This document shows positions 36,901-50,006 of a stretch of 64,000 bases of DNA, in pieces; the first letter of the stretch is position 1, and the number at the start of each line of letters is the position of its first letter. The notes beneath the pieces were generated by a model. That model ran no database searches and was not told the origin of the DNA. It saw nothing but the letters and a program-made list of their open reading frames with translations. This stretch comes from Trichuris trichiura (taxonomy: Eukaryota > Nematoda > Enoplea > Trichinellida > Trichuridae). The DNA is taken from the NCBI GenBank assembly GCA_037903355.1, contig JBAJFE010000029.1, positions 372,001 to 436,000 on the forward strand. Reading direction: 5' to 3'. The position numbers and the translations under genes are program-made.

Positions 36901-39900
36901 GCTTGCCCTTTTAGCTGCAAGAAACAATAGTGACCCGTCTATTTTGAAAGCTAAGACGACAAACCAGCTCAAGATAATTACGTCGCTTTGCAATAGCTTC
37001 CTGCATCGCCTCTTCGGCAGACTTAGCGCCCCGTCCCTTTGCAGCCTTAGTTTGTTTTCCTTTTTGGGGCTGTTTCGAAGACTGAGTTTCACTCGGTCTA
37101 AGAAACAAACTTTTACGTGTGGCGTTGAGAGAAAGCATTGGCCAACGAACTGGATTTCGCTAGGAGGGTTCATCAATAGTTCTATATCCTCCTCGTCCAA
37201 ATGGATGAGCTCTTCGTTTTTCACCAAACTTCCAACTAAGTCAAACAACTTATCGAATGCCTTTTTTGAGCAGCAGTAAAAGACCGTCTTTGCAATCTGG
37301 AGGCAATCCTAGCGAATACAAAGAATCAAAAAGGAGTACTGCAGCACCAAGCAACTGTACCTTCTTATCTTTAAAATTCAAAAAATCGGAATGAATCTCT
37401 TCAAAGCACTGGTCAACAATTATATGCGGGTCAACTCGTAATGAGCGAACTATCTTTGGCCAAAAGAATGGATCTGAAAAAATGCTTTAAAACTGGAGGG
37501 CTTTTTGATTTCATGAAAACCTGCTACGGCTGGAAGAGAAGCGCAACGAAGAACCTTCATCAGAATGGAGTTTTTTGTCTCGCTATAGGAACCGCAACTG
37601 AGAGTAGTTAACACGTTCTTCAGCACACCTTGGCTGGCTATTTTGCTGCTTGATTCGGCGGTAGCTCGTTCCGCCTAAAAACATTTTACCTTAACTTGTA
37701 ATGGCCGTCATAGCAAAGCAATTTCGCTACACTTGAAGCCGCGCAGAGGAGAGCATAAAATTCGTCCAGAAGGCAACTGGAAAGTCTTTCACCGCTAGTA
37801 GATCGCAGGCATTTCTTCAGACATTTCAAAGCACTTTGGCGCACCGACACTTCAGCGTGAACTAATATTCGTATAAACGCGCTATGGTAACTTTTCAACA
37901 AATCGACAGATGCACGACCGTAATGAACGTCGTAGAACAATCCCAACCATCGAACAACCGTAACAAGCACTTGAGAAAAATGTGAAAGATAAAAATCAAT
38001 CTCGCTAATTTGTACAGTACCCTCTGCTTCGGAATTTTTCAGAAAGCTTTCCGAGACGAATTCACGCGTCTCTGATATCCACGAAGTAGCAGATTCTCGT
38101 ACCGTATTGCCTGCAAATTAATTCGCGCCCTGTCCAACACTGCTAGAAAAGGAAAAAATTAACTTACAATCGAAAACTTTGATTCTATCCGTTAGTATGC
38201 ACGCCGTGTAAAGGGCGCTGGTAGTTTTGATTAGGTGACCTTTCGCTTTTCCGACTGAGCTTACATTATTGATCAATTGTTTAACAAACGGAAGACCAAA
38301 AGGAACTTTTCGACCTTGAAATATGATAATGAATATGGCTTAAAATGGCTGGCAGCGGCTCCATACCTTCGCAGCAAGAATCAAGGCAACGCAAATGAGC
38401 AATGCATAGTTTCAAGGAAGTAAATGGAGCTGACAAAATTTCCTAAAACTTTCTAAGCTAACGGAATTGTCAAAAGCATTGAATGCCAGTTGGTTGAGCG
38501 CTTACGTCAAACCATTCAACAAGAATAGATGGAAAGTCTACGCAAACCATCTTCATCCAGCTGGCAATAGCGTTAGTTATCACTTCGATGGTCGATTCGT
38601 GTACTGAAGGCCAGAAAGTTAACTATCTCTTTCTTAGGCTGGACAATAGGCGTACCTTCGGAACGTATTATTGGGATGAACTTAGTCATTGCAAAATTTA
38701 GTAAATCTTCGTCGAGTAGGGCCGCATTGGACAATTTTTCACCGCAACTGGCCAACGCGGATAGTACGGAACTTTTATGATCGACAGTTATAGCCTTTGG
38801 GGATAAGCCTGAAAAATAAGAGCAAATATTAATGCCCAAAAAGGAGCAAAGAGTATTGAACCTGTAATAAGGTTAAAAAGCTCATTAACAACGAAGCGAC
38901 GAATATCCGGCAGTTCTATGCGATCAAACAACTCTCCTATCGCAAAGAGGGAGCTTTGGCGTAAATTGACTTGACTGGAGTACAAGTAAGCTGTAAGCGC
39001 AATGACTACAAGTTGGTAAGTAGCAAAAGTTAGAACTTACGAGATAAAACACCGAAAAAGGGTATTGTGTAGTTGCTCATGTCTACAACAGTTTGCCTAA
39101 AGAAGTAGCCAACAGCTGAAAACAAAAAAAATTGTTAAGAGCTAAGCGGAGTGACAATGAGCGGAATAACAACCTTCCAAAACCGCTTCGGGATTACGAA
39201 GTATAGCTTTCTTCATTAGGGGGAACAGCTCGGACGAAAAGACTCGGTCGTCAATGAATGCAACAACCGGTTCCCACAATTCCTTTGATCAAAATGACCG
39301 ATCGATTTCGCAAAATTTGCATATATGTACAACTAACCAAAGTTCTCTTTTCGGCGCCAAGATATCTCACGTTCAACACATTCTGCGTGTACTGTTCGAG
39401 CAACGAGGGAAAGTGCTTGCGGCGAATTTCAATGTCGTCCGTCCATACCGCGAAAAGTTCGCCATTAATAGCAGAAGTTCGAATGACGTCAACGAGTTCA
39501 TATATTTCACGTAAACAAGATCGTTAATTTGAAGCTGCAAGTTCATTCCGATGAATAAAATCTTGTTCATTCAAAAAGTAAGCTTAGCTATAAAGCTAAG
39601 CTGTAGAACAGTGAAAATTCTTATTGGATAATAAAAGAGCGGTGCTACGGTGCCCTCTGGCGCACTTAAGTCATCATTGAGTTTAATGAAACCTTGAAGG
39701 TATGAACTTGTTTCATACTCGTTCATTTGAAGGCATCGTAAGGATTGAATACCTTTACTTTTAAGGCTTTAGTTGTACGGTCGTTTTGAATCTCACTTTC
39801 CTCCAGTACACAACCAGAAATGGCGCGTGACGGAGCTAGTCAGCCTCATTTGCTTATATACTTCTACAAACTTTGTTCTCAAAGCAGAACCTAATTATTT

Positions 39901-40828
39901 TCCAATGTCTTCCACAAAAACAAAGCATGCGAAACCAAAAGACCGTCCCAGTCCTGTACCGTACGAACATGAAAACAAGCAAAAGTTTGTAAAGCTAAGC
40001 TGTGCTTGAAATAGGCTGACGCTTTTGATAATAGCAGGTGTAACATGTCAAATTTTGCCTATATTAAAGGTTCACATACCGAACTAAGTAGATTGCGCAA
40101 GTTTCGACGGAAGCGCATTCGACTTTTCGCATCATCTCTATTCATGAGAATGAAATAGCAAGTTAAGCCGAGGGCTTGAAACTGAAAGTTAGGAAACGGA
40201 ATAGCCATGGAAAGTTCGACGAACAGAGGTTTACGTAGGGTTTTCGATGCTTGAATTCCGAGCCAACATGAAGCTTGTCATCGCCAAACAGCTGGAGTAT
40301 TTTGAACGCGTTCAACGACACAACCTTCGCGAATGGACTTAAATGGAAGTTGGTACATTTAATCCAAACTGTTGGTTGGTAGTAGCGCTTACGTTGCTGA
40401 TCCAAGGGATTCCAGCGTTTCAATAATGACCCTTGGTACTAAACGGTGCGACTCATCCGGGTAGGACTGTATGAACTCTGCGACACGATCCAAGGTTGCA
40501 TAACCCTTCTGCGGTTGGTGCCATAGCAAAAAATTACGAATCTCCTTATCTATGCCGCCGTATGTCTCATTTTGACCAACTGCAAAATATAGCAGGCGTT
40601 AAATTCGGGCCCAAGTTGAGAAAAAATACCCTTGCAAGCTGACTTTTTACATTTGATTGACAAGCATAGATAAAATAAATATGCAGAGTATAACGGAATA
40701 GATTGGCCAAAAAAGCCACCGATTATAGCAATTGTTGGCAAACAAAGAAGCAACAACTTACTCGCGGTTGGCGGCTCGAGAGATAATTTGTCATTAACGC
40801 ACTGATGCAATGTCTCTTCTGCGGTCAT
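27962..40828 (-). CDS. GCN1: GCN1, ribosome-associated activator of the GCN2 kinase (many HEAT-repeat exons)
   Basis: GCN1 binds stalled ribosomes and relays uncharged-tRNA stress to GCN2. The gene fills about 12.9 kb. The 5' exons solved are 40762-40828 (start MTAEETLHQC), 40393-40579, 40235-40337 and 40080-40181. Further matches in order are FPLMKKAILRNPEAVLE near 39230, a segment near 37950-37690, and a Tyr/Ala-rich core with GEKRGAAYGMAGLVKG (34420-34300). The eEF3-like region follows: SLALIMPILKRGFEDRSPEARK and LLDPVPEIRTVAAKAMGKMVRAAGEGDF (33200-32850). Next come [25 protein letters not shown] (32170) and NTPRTLREIMPTLF (31740). The 3' exons solved are a C-terminal exon ending at donor 28443, then 28218-28334, then the last exon from about 28168 to the stop. 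The tail ends in an acidic SDEDESDFDSDKS stretch unlike vertebrate GCN1. Most internal exon ends were not individually fixed. Confidence 0.95.
28325..28422. repeat. 49-bp tandem duplication spanning a GCN1 3' splice site
   Basis: Two adjacent 49-bp copies (about 28325-28373 and 28374-28422) differ at one position. Each contains the minus-strand acceptor CGACGCAG|ATCTTCATT. The acceptor at 28335, starting exon 28334-28218, keeps the GCN1 frame. The other, at 28383, reads into a stop. Confidence 0.92.
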
Positions 40829-42029
40829 TACTCGGCAGAAATTCAACCAGATCGGATTAACTGAGATGACATCCACTATCAGACCAAAGCAGGCGCCACA
40901 GGTCACCGTAGTGGGAAAACTATAATATATGTGCAAGTATAGAAAAGCAGTAATGTAATTTGCCCAAATCAAATACTCAGCAAGCAAAGTGGAACATTAT
41001 TTTGGTAATGCGCGTAAACTACAATTTGACTTTAATGCGAATTCATGTCAAGCTAACGTACGATAATCGAAAACCTGTTTTGCTATCCCTAAAAGGCAGT
41101 ACTTGCTAGAAGTATGTTTTTGCAAAGTTTCGTAAATGCAAGCAATCCTAATAGGCAGCAAAAGCTTCATTTTGAAGCCACAATGTTTCGACAAAAGTTT
41201 TGCTATCAGTGCTTTGGAAATATATCTATTTTCTACGGACGTGTAAACTGTCTCAATGCAAAATTTGCGTTAGCCTTTGTAGCGTGGTGATGCAACAATC
41301 GTTTTTGCAGAAGCAGTTCGAAAGTCCCATGCCAGCAGAGTATCTGCCCGGATCGTAATTTATTTTGAAATGAGCTGTAATTTCAAAATACATTTAATTG
41401 ATTTGAGTGGCAAACCGGCACGGGAGCAATTGGCCTTTGTTTAAGCGAAAGACTATGCTTTCCTTTCCTAAAAATAGCTTCTGTGGCGCCACGGTGGGTT
41501 ACTGTATTAGGAAATGCAAGTTAGATAACAAATTCTAATTTATTTCGAAAGACGGAATGTCTTTTAATAGGTTTATGTTGCTTCATAGTTGGTTTTTTGG
41601 TTCAAGGGTTTGGCCTGTTTGATGTATCTGTACGTAAACTTCAAAATGCCCTACCAACGAATGGATGAGCAAATCGTTAGAGAAAATACAGAGCAAATTA
41701 TATACCGTACGTTTTGGAACTGCTCTTGTTCCGTCGTCGGCAGTCTAAGAGAGTTCAAATTTATTCGCTCAATAAACCTGTCGGATTACTTAACTTCAAC
41801 TTTCTTAAATGCATAAGCATATGCTTTTCAGCCAATTGTTTCATATCCTTTTTTGCGCAAATACGATGATCTGCTCAACTTCTGCACTGTAAAGTAAATG
41901 AATAACTTAACGTAGCAGAAACAGTGTTTTGAATTACACGATGTCTACAGACAGCTAAAATAAAGTTACGTTCATTGTATTACTGTAATAAATATTTGAG
42001 CCCGAAATACCGATTTATTCTACGCATCG
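40829..42029. promoter_or_regulatory. Divergent intergenic region between GCN1 and GET1
   Basis: The two 5' ends face each other across 1.2 kb, so both promoters should be here. A perfect palindrome GTGGCGCCAC lies at 41483-41492, and the same word recurs upstream of the promoter at 43.7 kb. No coding exon was supported. Confidence 0.5.
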
Positions 42030-42775
42030 ATGGAAGTCGCTTCTCTGCCTGTTGTTCTTCATGTTTTTGGCACGTTGGCAGCCTTCTACTTATCTCCGTA
42101 TTATATTTCACCAATTACCTGGCTGGTTGTCACGCTTCTCTTGTTATTTCGTCCGATTTTTATACGGAAACTTGCAGTTTTCTCGCTTGACGGTTCGACG
42201 CGATAAGATCGAGAAGAAGCTTCACGAACGGCTTGAGGAAGTAAAAAAAGAGCTCGAGCAAATTTCAATGGTTCAGCAGTTCGCCGAATATTCCCGTAGA
42301 AATCGTGAAGTGCAGCTACTGAAAGCTCGCATGAAAATTGCCGGTACGTTGATACATCTTTGTCATTTCCGCGTTGTTAACAGCCGCTTTTGCAGAGGAC
42401 AACTACCGGTTAGCGATGCTGGATCAACGAAACCTCTGTACTCTGATACTGTATGCCATAATGGCAAGTGACGCGAGTTCGTTGAATTGAATTTAAGCTC
42501 AATTCGATTTTTTAGATATTGTCCATTGTGCATTGTATCTATAAGTACTACGGCTTGCCGATTCTTCAGTTTCCCGCCATTTGGTTCGCTCCGTTCAACT
42601 TCCTTCTAAGCTTTCCGGGTACCCGTAGCACTGCTGACGCAGGTAGGAAAACGTTTGAAACCATCCTCTGTAAACCGTTTTTTTTTGTTTTAAAGCTTAC
42701 GTGAGCGTATCATTTCTTGCCGGTTTCACAATGTGCCTAACGAAGCTGACAACTTTGGACTATTTGCGTTTATAG
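42030..42775 (+). CDS. GET1: GET1/WRB, tail-anchored protein insertion receptor (five exons, about 179 aa)
   Basis: GET1 (WRB) with CAML/GET2 receives tail-anchored proteins from GET3 at the ER membrane. Exons are 42030-42125, 42178-42343, 42396-42467, 42516-42642 and 42696-42775. The first exon gives a membrane segment (VVLHVFGTLAAFYLSPYYIS). The second gives the cytosolic coiled coil that docks GET3 (KIEKKLHERLEEVKKELEQ, then SMVQQFAEYSRRNREVQLL). The third and fourth give a membrane segment with IYKYYGLPILQFPAIWFAP, and the fifth gives the last helix (VSFLAGFTMCLTKL). The order and length (human 174 aa) match the family. In this sequence the junction between the third and fourth exons is off by one base. 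Confidence 0.86.
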
Positions 42776-43700
42776 GTGATCGATTATATCCCACAGATTG
42801 CGTTGATTTCGAGTTCGACAGTGCGTTTCAGTTGTGTCTTTGTGTTTTCCATTTTTGCTCCGCTCCGGTTCCGTCCCCGTTGCATTCGCCGTTCCGCGAG
42901 TTCCGTTGTTGTTGCTGTTGTTGTAGCGTTTAAGGGAGCATCCAGTTGTCTCGAACACTCAACATTCCGGTTGTGCTTTTCCATTTTCTTTTGAACAAAC
43001 TATTGCAGCCAATAGGGTCTCTTGGCGAACTTATTTCCGCCAAAAGCGATAGATTTAATTTGCATCAGTGCGCAGAGGGTTTAAACTAATCGCTTTGGCC
43101 AGTATTGAATTTAGCCTTTCGTTTTTCGGCCATAGAAAGGGCATGTTTCATTTTTTTTTGTTTCAGCTCGCTTTATGCACTTTTGCCTTGTCGCGTTCAA
43201 TCATTTTGAAAATGCGTCTTCTTTAATAAGGCTTATCTGACGTACAGAATTTCCAGCTATAGCACAGAAAGACGACTGCGATGAATGTTTCGATAAGTGG
43301 ATGAACTTTGGTTATCTTAAAGTTCTTTCAAGTCAATATTTACTTTTTTTTTGAAAATGACGTCCATATTACTCTTTTGGTTGCCTAATTGAAAGAAAGG
43401 TTCGATTTAGGAAAGCATTGCCACCGATTGCGGCAGGGTCAACCAGTATAGGTGTCGCTGCAGCGACTCGTTTTAACTTAAAATTTTTGTTTTTCATAGA
43501 CCGACCAGCGTTCATTTTTAACCTTGACGCTACGGTGCAGCTGCTTTGAATTAGCGAAACAAAGGAAAACATGAAATCAATGATCGAAAAAGCTCCATAA
43601 AACAAGAAATATAGAGTTCCCTACTTGGACGAAATTGGGAAATGTCCGCCGAAAATGATAGTGTCGTTTTTTTGCTTCGCCATCAATACGATTACTTTCC
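42776..43700. other. Intergenic region after GET1
   Basis: No gene was recognised. A GTTGTTGTTGCTGTTGTTGTAG triplet tract lies near 42905-42928. It is a plain low-complexity run. Confidence 0.45.
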
Positions 43701-43708
43701 CAGAAAAG

Positions 43709-43906
43709 GTGGCGCCACAGAATTTGATTGGTTATGAAGAATCAATACTTCCGAGTTAGTTCCACGAGGATCGCCGCGGCAGAGTCAACCAATAGGACAA
43801 GCTGTTCAGACTGCCTTTATAAGTAGCAAACTAAGCTATCACTTAGCCGTCGGCTCGACGCGGTGGTGTTGATCTCAAAAATCTGTTGACAGTCATCCGA
43901 ACGGAG
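43709..43906 (+). promoter_or_regulatory. Strong candidate promoter plus non-coding first exon
   Basis: In order there are a GTGGCGCCAC palindrome (43709-43718), an inverted CCAAT box ATTGG (43727-43731), a CCAAT box (43789-43793) and a TATAAG element (43818-43823). A short candidate leader follows, ending in an excellent donor, GGAG|GTAAGTAT, at 43906/43907. No ATG-led conserved coding sequence is in the leader. It may be the first exon of the leucine-rich-repeat gene at 50 kb or of an unrecognised transcript. Confidence 0.6.
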
Positions 43907-46900
43907 GTAAGTATTTGTTGTTGCGGGAAAGAGGCTATGCAAAGTTAACGTTTTTGCGTCCAATCGGTTGCAGAGAAATGCGGACGATTTTTGCTCGTCT
44001 AAGTACCTTTTTGAGTATAATGTTGAAGTGAGCTGTAGCTATTTCTCAGCTTACACTTCATTCCTCCTTTTGGCTCTTCGATCGAGCGCGGCATACTAGC
44101 GACTAAGCTGCCGCTCTCCTAACTGGTTTATTCTTATGTTCGGTAAAGCCGACTTCTTCCTCATCCCCGCCGTGACTTAAACACATTAGCAAAATCGAGT
44201 GGCGTATTTGGCTCTTTGAAGTCTTACTGGAAGGTTTCGATTTTCCCTATTCGTCATAGAAATTAGCCTCAATGACTGATACTTGACACCGCTTATTGTC
44301 ATACGAAGCGCTGATCAATGCTCGTATAGCCGAATGGTCCATTTCTACCTTCTGTTAGGGTAAGACTGCTCAAACAATTATTCAGTTGCGTAACGAAACC
44401 AATTCGTCACGCAGTGATTTAAAACGCGCCTTAGTACTAAGCGTTATTTGTTTGTTCTTTCAAATACCGACGTTTTTATTAGGCGTACATCCCATCGTTA
44501 ACCTTGTTGCAAGCTTTGTTGGCGCATTTCTGTTTTATTAGTTAGCGGCACCGATATTTTATGTTTCATTCGTTACAGTAAAATGACCCTCAGGTAATTG
44601 GCTATTTTGAAAACAGACTGTTATCCAAATGAACTCTGTAGCAGTAATTATCTCGGTGCAAATGAGCAAGTCAATGAGCGTTCAATCTTCTGACAAAACG
44701 GTCTACTCATAGCGGCATAAAATTGAACTTGTCCGACCCAAGCATCAAGGTCAGAGGAGAACAAGTTGTAGTCAAGTATGCCTTTTCGTTGTCTCCTTGC
44801 TGTCAAGCTTTTTGAGGGAAGCTGGCGCGCATCTGCTCCGTGTCAATAGGTGTTTCATTTTGTAACGGTTACTGCGCGCTTGACTGACCATAATTGGCTA
44901 TCCAATTAGTGTCACCTTTCATGGATTTGTCGGCTTTCCGGTCATTCAATATCTGCTCAGTTGACGACGTCTGTTGTCCTCTTTTGCAGCTTGTTATTGA
45001 GTCTGTCCGGTAGTGGCTAAGTCGCGTGGTTGTTCGACCGTCCGGAACAATCGGTGTGCAGTCGTCTAGCCAACGACTATGGTCGATCACCAAGACCCAA
45101 TTTCTTCAGTTGGGATTGTGGCCGCTGCGAAATCCTATTGTTATCAACGTCTTTTCGAATTTGCACACTGAATAATTTGTTAGGCAAATCGCCATCCTCA
45201 TAATAGGCACTTCTGTTTATTTATTTGTTGATTGCAAAAGCAACTCCGCGCGCAGACAAGCAAACGAGTCTCCTACGTCTTTACCATTCTGGTTCCGGCC
45301 AAAGCTGTCCTGTTTGCCAAAGTTTCCAACGCTAAATCCAACCGACAGCGTCGGCAGGAGTTCCGCCATGCTTTTGGCGGCTTGAAGCGTCGTCTGTGCC
45401 AACCGGTTGGAAAACAAGTTTCCAAGACCTAAAGTAAACAATTGCTTTTGGTGTTTGCATCCGCGGAACAGAAGTGAAATTATGTCTTCGAAGGCCGACC
45501 TTCACCCGCGCTTAATCCGATTAAGGAATAAATGGGAAATCACGGGTCAGAGAAGCTTCCTGCTCGTAGAATTCGAATAATGAATTCATTGTCAGCTGTA
45601 CTTCATGGCAAGTTGTTCCATATTGACAGTCGCGTACAAACGACGTAGCTGAATAGAATGGAGTTCATAAGTTACTTAATATGCTCCTTTATTCTGACGA
45701 AACGCAGACCTTTCTTTAGCAATAGGATGCAATCCTCATGGTTTTAAAGCGGCGGTGCATTTCTCTTCCATTGCGGTGAAAGATGGATAGTTTCCGCGCT
45801 TGCAAGAATGCTCTTTTTCCCTCCGGTTCGTGCAACAGTCATTCTGCATTTGTTTTCAACACCTTAAGCAAGATTGGATTGGATAACAGCGCCAGCTCGC
45901 TAGACGGACCACGTGTTCTCCAAGGTCGTATAATGCTTTCAGCCAGTTGGGAATACTTTTTGAAATCGACGGGACGCAAGAGTATTATCGATTAAAGTTA
46001 CATCGTTTCGCAGTATCAAAACTGGAAAGAGCAAAAAAGTTTAGCACTGAAGTTTCATCTGTCTCTCTTTCGGGCATTGGCAAAAAACGTTCTACGTACC
46101 GTTTGCATTTGTTGCGTAACCGAGTTGTCAATGAAGCCTGACTGCGAAGCTTTTCTATTGAAAATTGGCTGTAACCTGTTTAATTTGTGATGCGTTTGTT
46201 CGCTTGAATTATGAACGCTACAATAATAACAAGTGCAGAGCTGTTATTCCTGAGTGGCGCTCTGCTGTCGATTTTGAATTTGAACCTGCAGTAATTCTGA
46301 ATAGTGCACTCAGGTTCGTTGGAAAAACTAAAATTGTTTATTGGCTTTACGGCAATGAACTCTTTACTTCCCTCTGGTTTAAGCAATAGTTTGCGCAACG
46401 TTTTGACGCATAGTGCAATAAAAGCATGGCAAACCGCTCGTTACATCGTTTCGGCACTTTTTCAAAACTTTCGCCCGTCAGTGAAATGCGTTAAGAGAAA
46501 CGTGGAAAACAATTACTTTCAATGATTCATTTGCTTTTAACGCGCCGTAGGCATTATAATGTACGCGCGCCGAAATGTCATCTGCCCCCACTCATTTAAG
46601 ATGACTTAAACAAATGGTTTTGCATGGTCCATTTTGATAACGCTTTAAGCTTCTCTCAGCTTTTAACTTTTTGTATTTTCACTTTCGAAGTGTAGTTTCT
46701 TTTTTTCTATTTTGCGCAGCATTCCAACAAGCTTCATTTCATACTAAGGCTAAGCTTTTGTTCGTCTTTCCCTTAACGCCTGAGATGGGAAACCGAAAGT
46801 GAAAGCTCTCACATGGAGAGCTGTCACAATTTTTCTTCGCGAAGCCTCCAAGTTGCTGCCACTTGACTTTTAACTTTTATCGCTATTTATAGGCTAAATC

Positions 46901-49900
46901 TTTTGCGCCTTTAATTCTTACCATTGACGGTACAGTGCCTCTTATGACTTAAATCTTACAGTTGCCAAAGCGATTATCTATTTGTCCTCCCCAACGTAAG
47001 GGCATTCATTCCGTCGCAATAAAGAAGAAAAAGCGGGGCGAATGTTGGCCCGCTTCTTTTATATAATGCCCGCATGAGAATTATTTCCATCTTCTTTATT
47101 TTCAAAAGGCTTTTTGCCCTTAGTATGAGAGCAGTTGAACGCTTTCGTTAAACAGGTTTAGAATTTCAGTTCGAACAGCTGTAACCTACAAGTTTGCCGG
47201 CTGAAGTCGTTGCTTTGTTCGCTTATTCCCTAGCGTCACTTTACGATGTGAAAATTACTATGCTTATAAAGTCCTATTCTAACTTCTGCCCTTACATTCC
47301 TTGCCATAAGGGGTATAGCAAACGAGTAGTCGTTGAAAACCCATCAAACTTTACATACCCGCCAATTTGGGCTTCGCAATCACAAGTTACTTACTTTAAA
47401 AACTATTAAAGTTAAACAGGGTAATGTTCCCAGTTGTAACTTTCTATATTGCTTAGAAGTGGTCTAATTGCGTTTCTTCCGTCGCCAATGCGCTTTGAAA
47501 TTTTTAAAACGACTGACAAGTTGTGCAGCCGACGGAAGGTGATTAATAGCTACGGATAAACCTTTCTCGACCGTTTTGTTTTTTTCCTGCATTCGCCATT
47601 GCAAAATTGTGCATACCAAAGAGAAGTTCCGTAGCTTGATCGTTATTGGAGTTTTTAAGGCAAATTCTTCCACCCGCTGTCAATCCAAGCGTGACTTCAT
47701 GCTGTACGGTCCAATTTAGAATTTTACATACGGAAGACGTGTTCAACATCGCTTTCTTGCTGTCATTTAAACAGGTCCATGAATGGGAGTTCTGTTTACC
47801 TAAAGCCTGCTGGTCGTTGTTTCACTTTGATGATTCACCTATGGATCTTACGTTTTTTTAAAAATGAGCATTGAGAACAAAAAAGAAATTGCCACTGCCA
47901 TTCTTTCTCGTTTGGCCGGCAGTCGTCCGCGTTCCCGGGCTTCCTTTCACTTGAAAACGTTCTCTTCATTGGTTGTCTATGCTAAGTCGCAGGTGGAAAA
48001 ATTTCAAAGATGTTTCAGCTAACGGAATCATTGCGTGTGCATCAAAATAGCGATGCTTTATTCTTTCCAACTTTGGCATTTGCATGAAAACCGTCAAGGC
48101 GCCTTGGAGCAAATCGAAATTGCGCGGCAGCTTGATTGTACCGAAGGTCGTTTTTCCATCATCTCCATTCAGCCGTTCTTATTATAGTACATTGCTATTG
48201 AAACACGTTTGGTCAAAGCATAGCAAAATTTTGACAAAGCTGAGATTGGTACCGGCTTTGTAGAACCAGACATGAATGGATTACCAGTTTCGCCGCCTCC
48301 TCGCGCTATAGGCCAGAGCGCTCGTAGAAAGGCGGCAACTGGCCGCGTGTGCGCAAGACTGGAAGCAAATTTTTAAACAGCCTACTCCTTGCAAGCCTTT
48401 CTTAGCTTTTTTTATGATCATTACTCATCCAGTCGCTCTCAGCAAGTCATTTTGAAGCTTCATTGTACAAGTGAAGTCGAGTACGTTCCACTTTTCAATA
48501 TCTTTGTTTACAATCTTTGCGGAGGGTGTGAGATTTTAAGATGGAACACTTCCGTTGTTTTTCTCCATAACGCGTACGTTTCAAGTTGATTATGCATGCC
48601 AGATTAGCTCACCAATGATTGCTCAGTAGCTACTATTCCGATACTGCCAACATTTCTATAAATTCCTCATTCGGACTTGGTACTACTTCTGCTAGCAGAT
48701 GTTAAAACAAACGTGGCGCCATCACAAATGACGAATACGTCATAAACGTCGAGTGTCAGCATGAACATCCGAAGTTTAGAGGAAAAAATGCAGCAATATG
48801 AACTCTTCTTTGGACAAGCTTGCGCGCACGTCCATTGGCTTCGCTTTGACGTCTCTGATTTCAGTACAATAAAACTTGAGCCATCTCGCGTAACGACCAT
48901 TTGTTTCAGTCGTAAAGCGTGTACAAGTGGTCAGCTTTTGCAGATGGATTGTCGGTGACCTTTGAATGTGCGCTCTCACGTTACCGCCTCTTTTCTCTGT
49001 ACGCGTACAATGTCGAATCTATGTCCGTTGATCCACGTTGGAAGATGGCATTTCGCACCCGACTTTAGTGATCGTCAGCTCGAATTTCTATTCGTCTAAA
49101 TATTCGATACGTCGCGTGATCAGTTTTGAATTACGGTAAAGCCTGAGTATCACTGGCAAAGCGAGTGATTGCGCCTTCACAGCTTTACCGTCCGTCCAAG
49201 CTGCTATTTCCGCTTTAGCTGCTACTTGGGTCACGTGTTGGCGACTGACATGGCTTTCAAGGCGTTTGATCATTCTGTTCACCCCTTAGCGATGTCTCTT
49301 CAGCGCAGCTGAGTTTTGCCAAGGGCGCGAAAACGACCAAGGCGATTTGTTTTCCAGATCGTCTTTCGTGTTCCTTTTTCCGTTCGGTCGGCCGCTTGGA
49401 ATAGTTTACATATTTTCGCACGCATCGTTTCGGTGCTAAATGAAAAACGGGACTAATTCTTGTGACGCGTTATAATCCAGCGTTTTCCCAACAAATACAT
49501 CTGATTGTCACATTGATTTCTTTTCGCCATCCATGCCTGTCGCGTGTATTAATTACGAGAAACTTCCAGGCGAATGCTTCTCGTTCACTGAGCTTTGGAT
49601 CCTCCGGCGGGAGACTCATCGAAACAGGTCGCGAGCCGTGCTAATGAAAAGAGGAGCGGCTATCCTCCCTCACTTGTCGTTGGACAGCTGTCTTCGCGAG
49701 ACAGTTCCAACCAGACCAATCTTTCTTTCTCAAAGTATGACTCAGTCCCATTTTAAATAAGCACATTTCGCGCGATGGCGTTTTCTGCTCTACGGTGGGC
49801 GGGCGCCTCGGTCGTTTCGTAGTCGCCTAGCCGAGCCAATGGCATCCTCACTGCAAGGGTGCAATGACGCGTCATCATGAGCAACGTTAGCTCTCTCTCT

Positions 49901-50006
49901 CTTTCGAAAACACCAACTGCGAGCCATACTTCATTCTGCCATTGGCACTTTTCAGGTCCAACACTTCGACGTCCTGTTTCCATCACAGAAGAAGAGCATC
50001 GTCATC
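43907..50006 (+). other. About 6.1 kb without a recognised gene, probably intronic
   Basis: The plus strand looks T-rich by eye, as expected for a long intron of a plus-strand gene. Open frames are short, lack family motifs and do not chain across splice sites. I see no transposon ends, tRNA or repeat array. Confidence 0.5.

Noticed and set aside
44000..50000. Short open frames with arginine or serine clusters as candidate genes
   Set aside because: None has family motifs, in-phase splice partners or polyadenylation signals, and lengths are within chance expectation.
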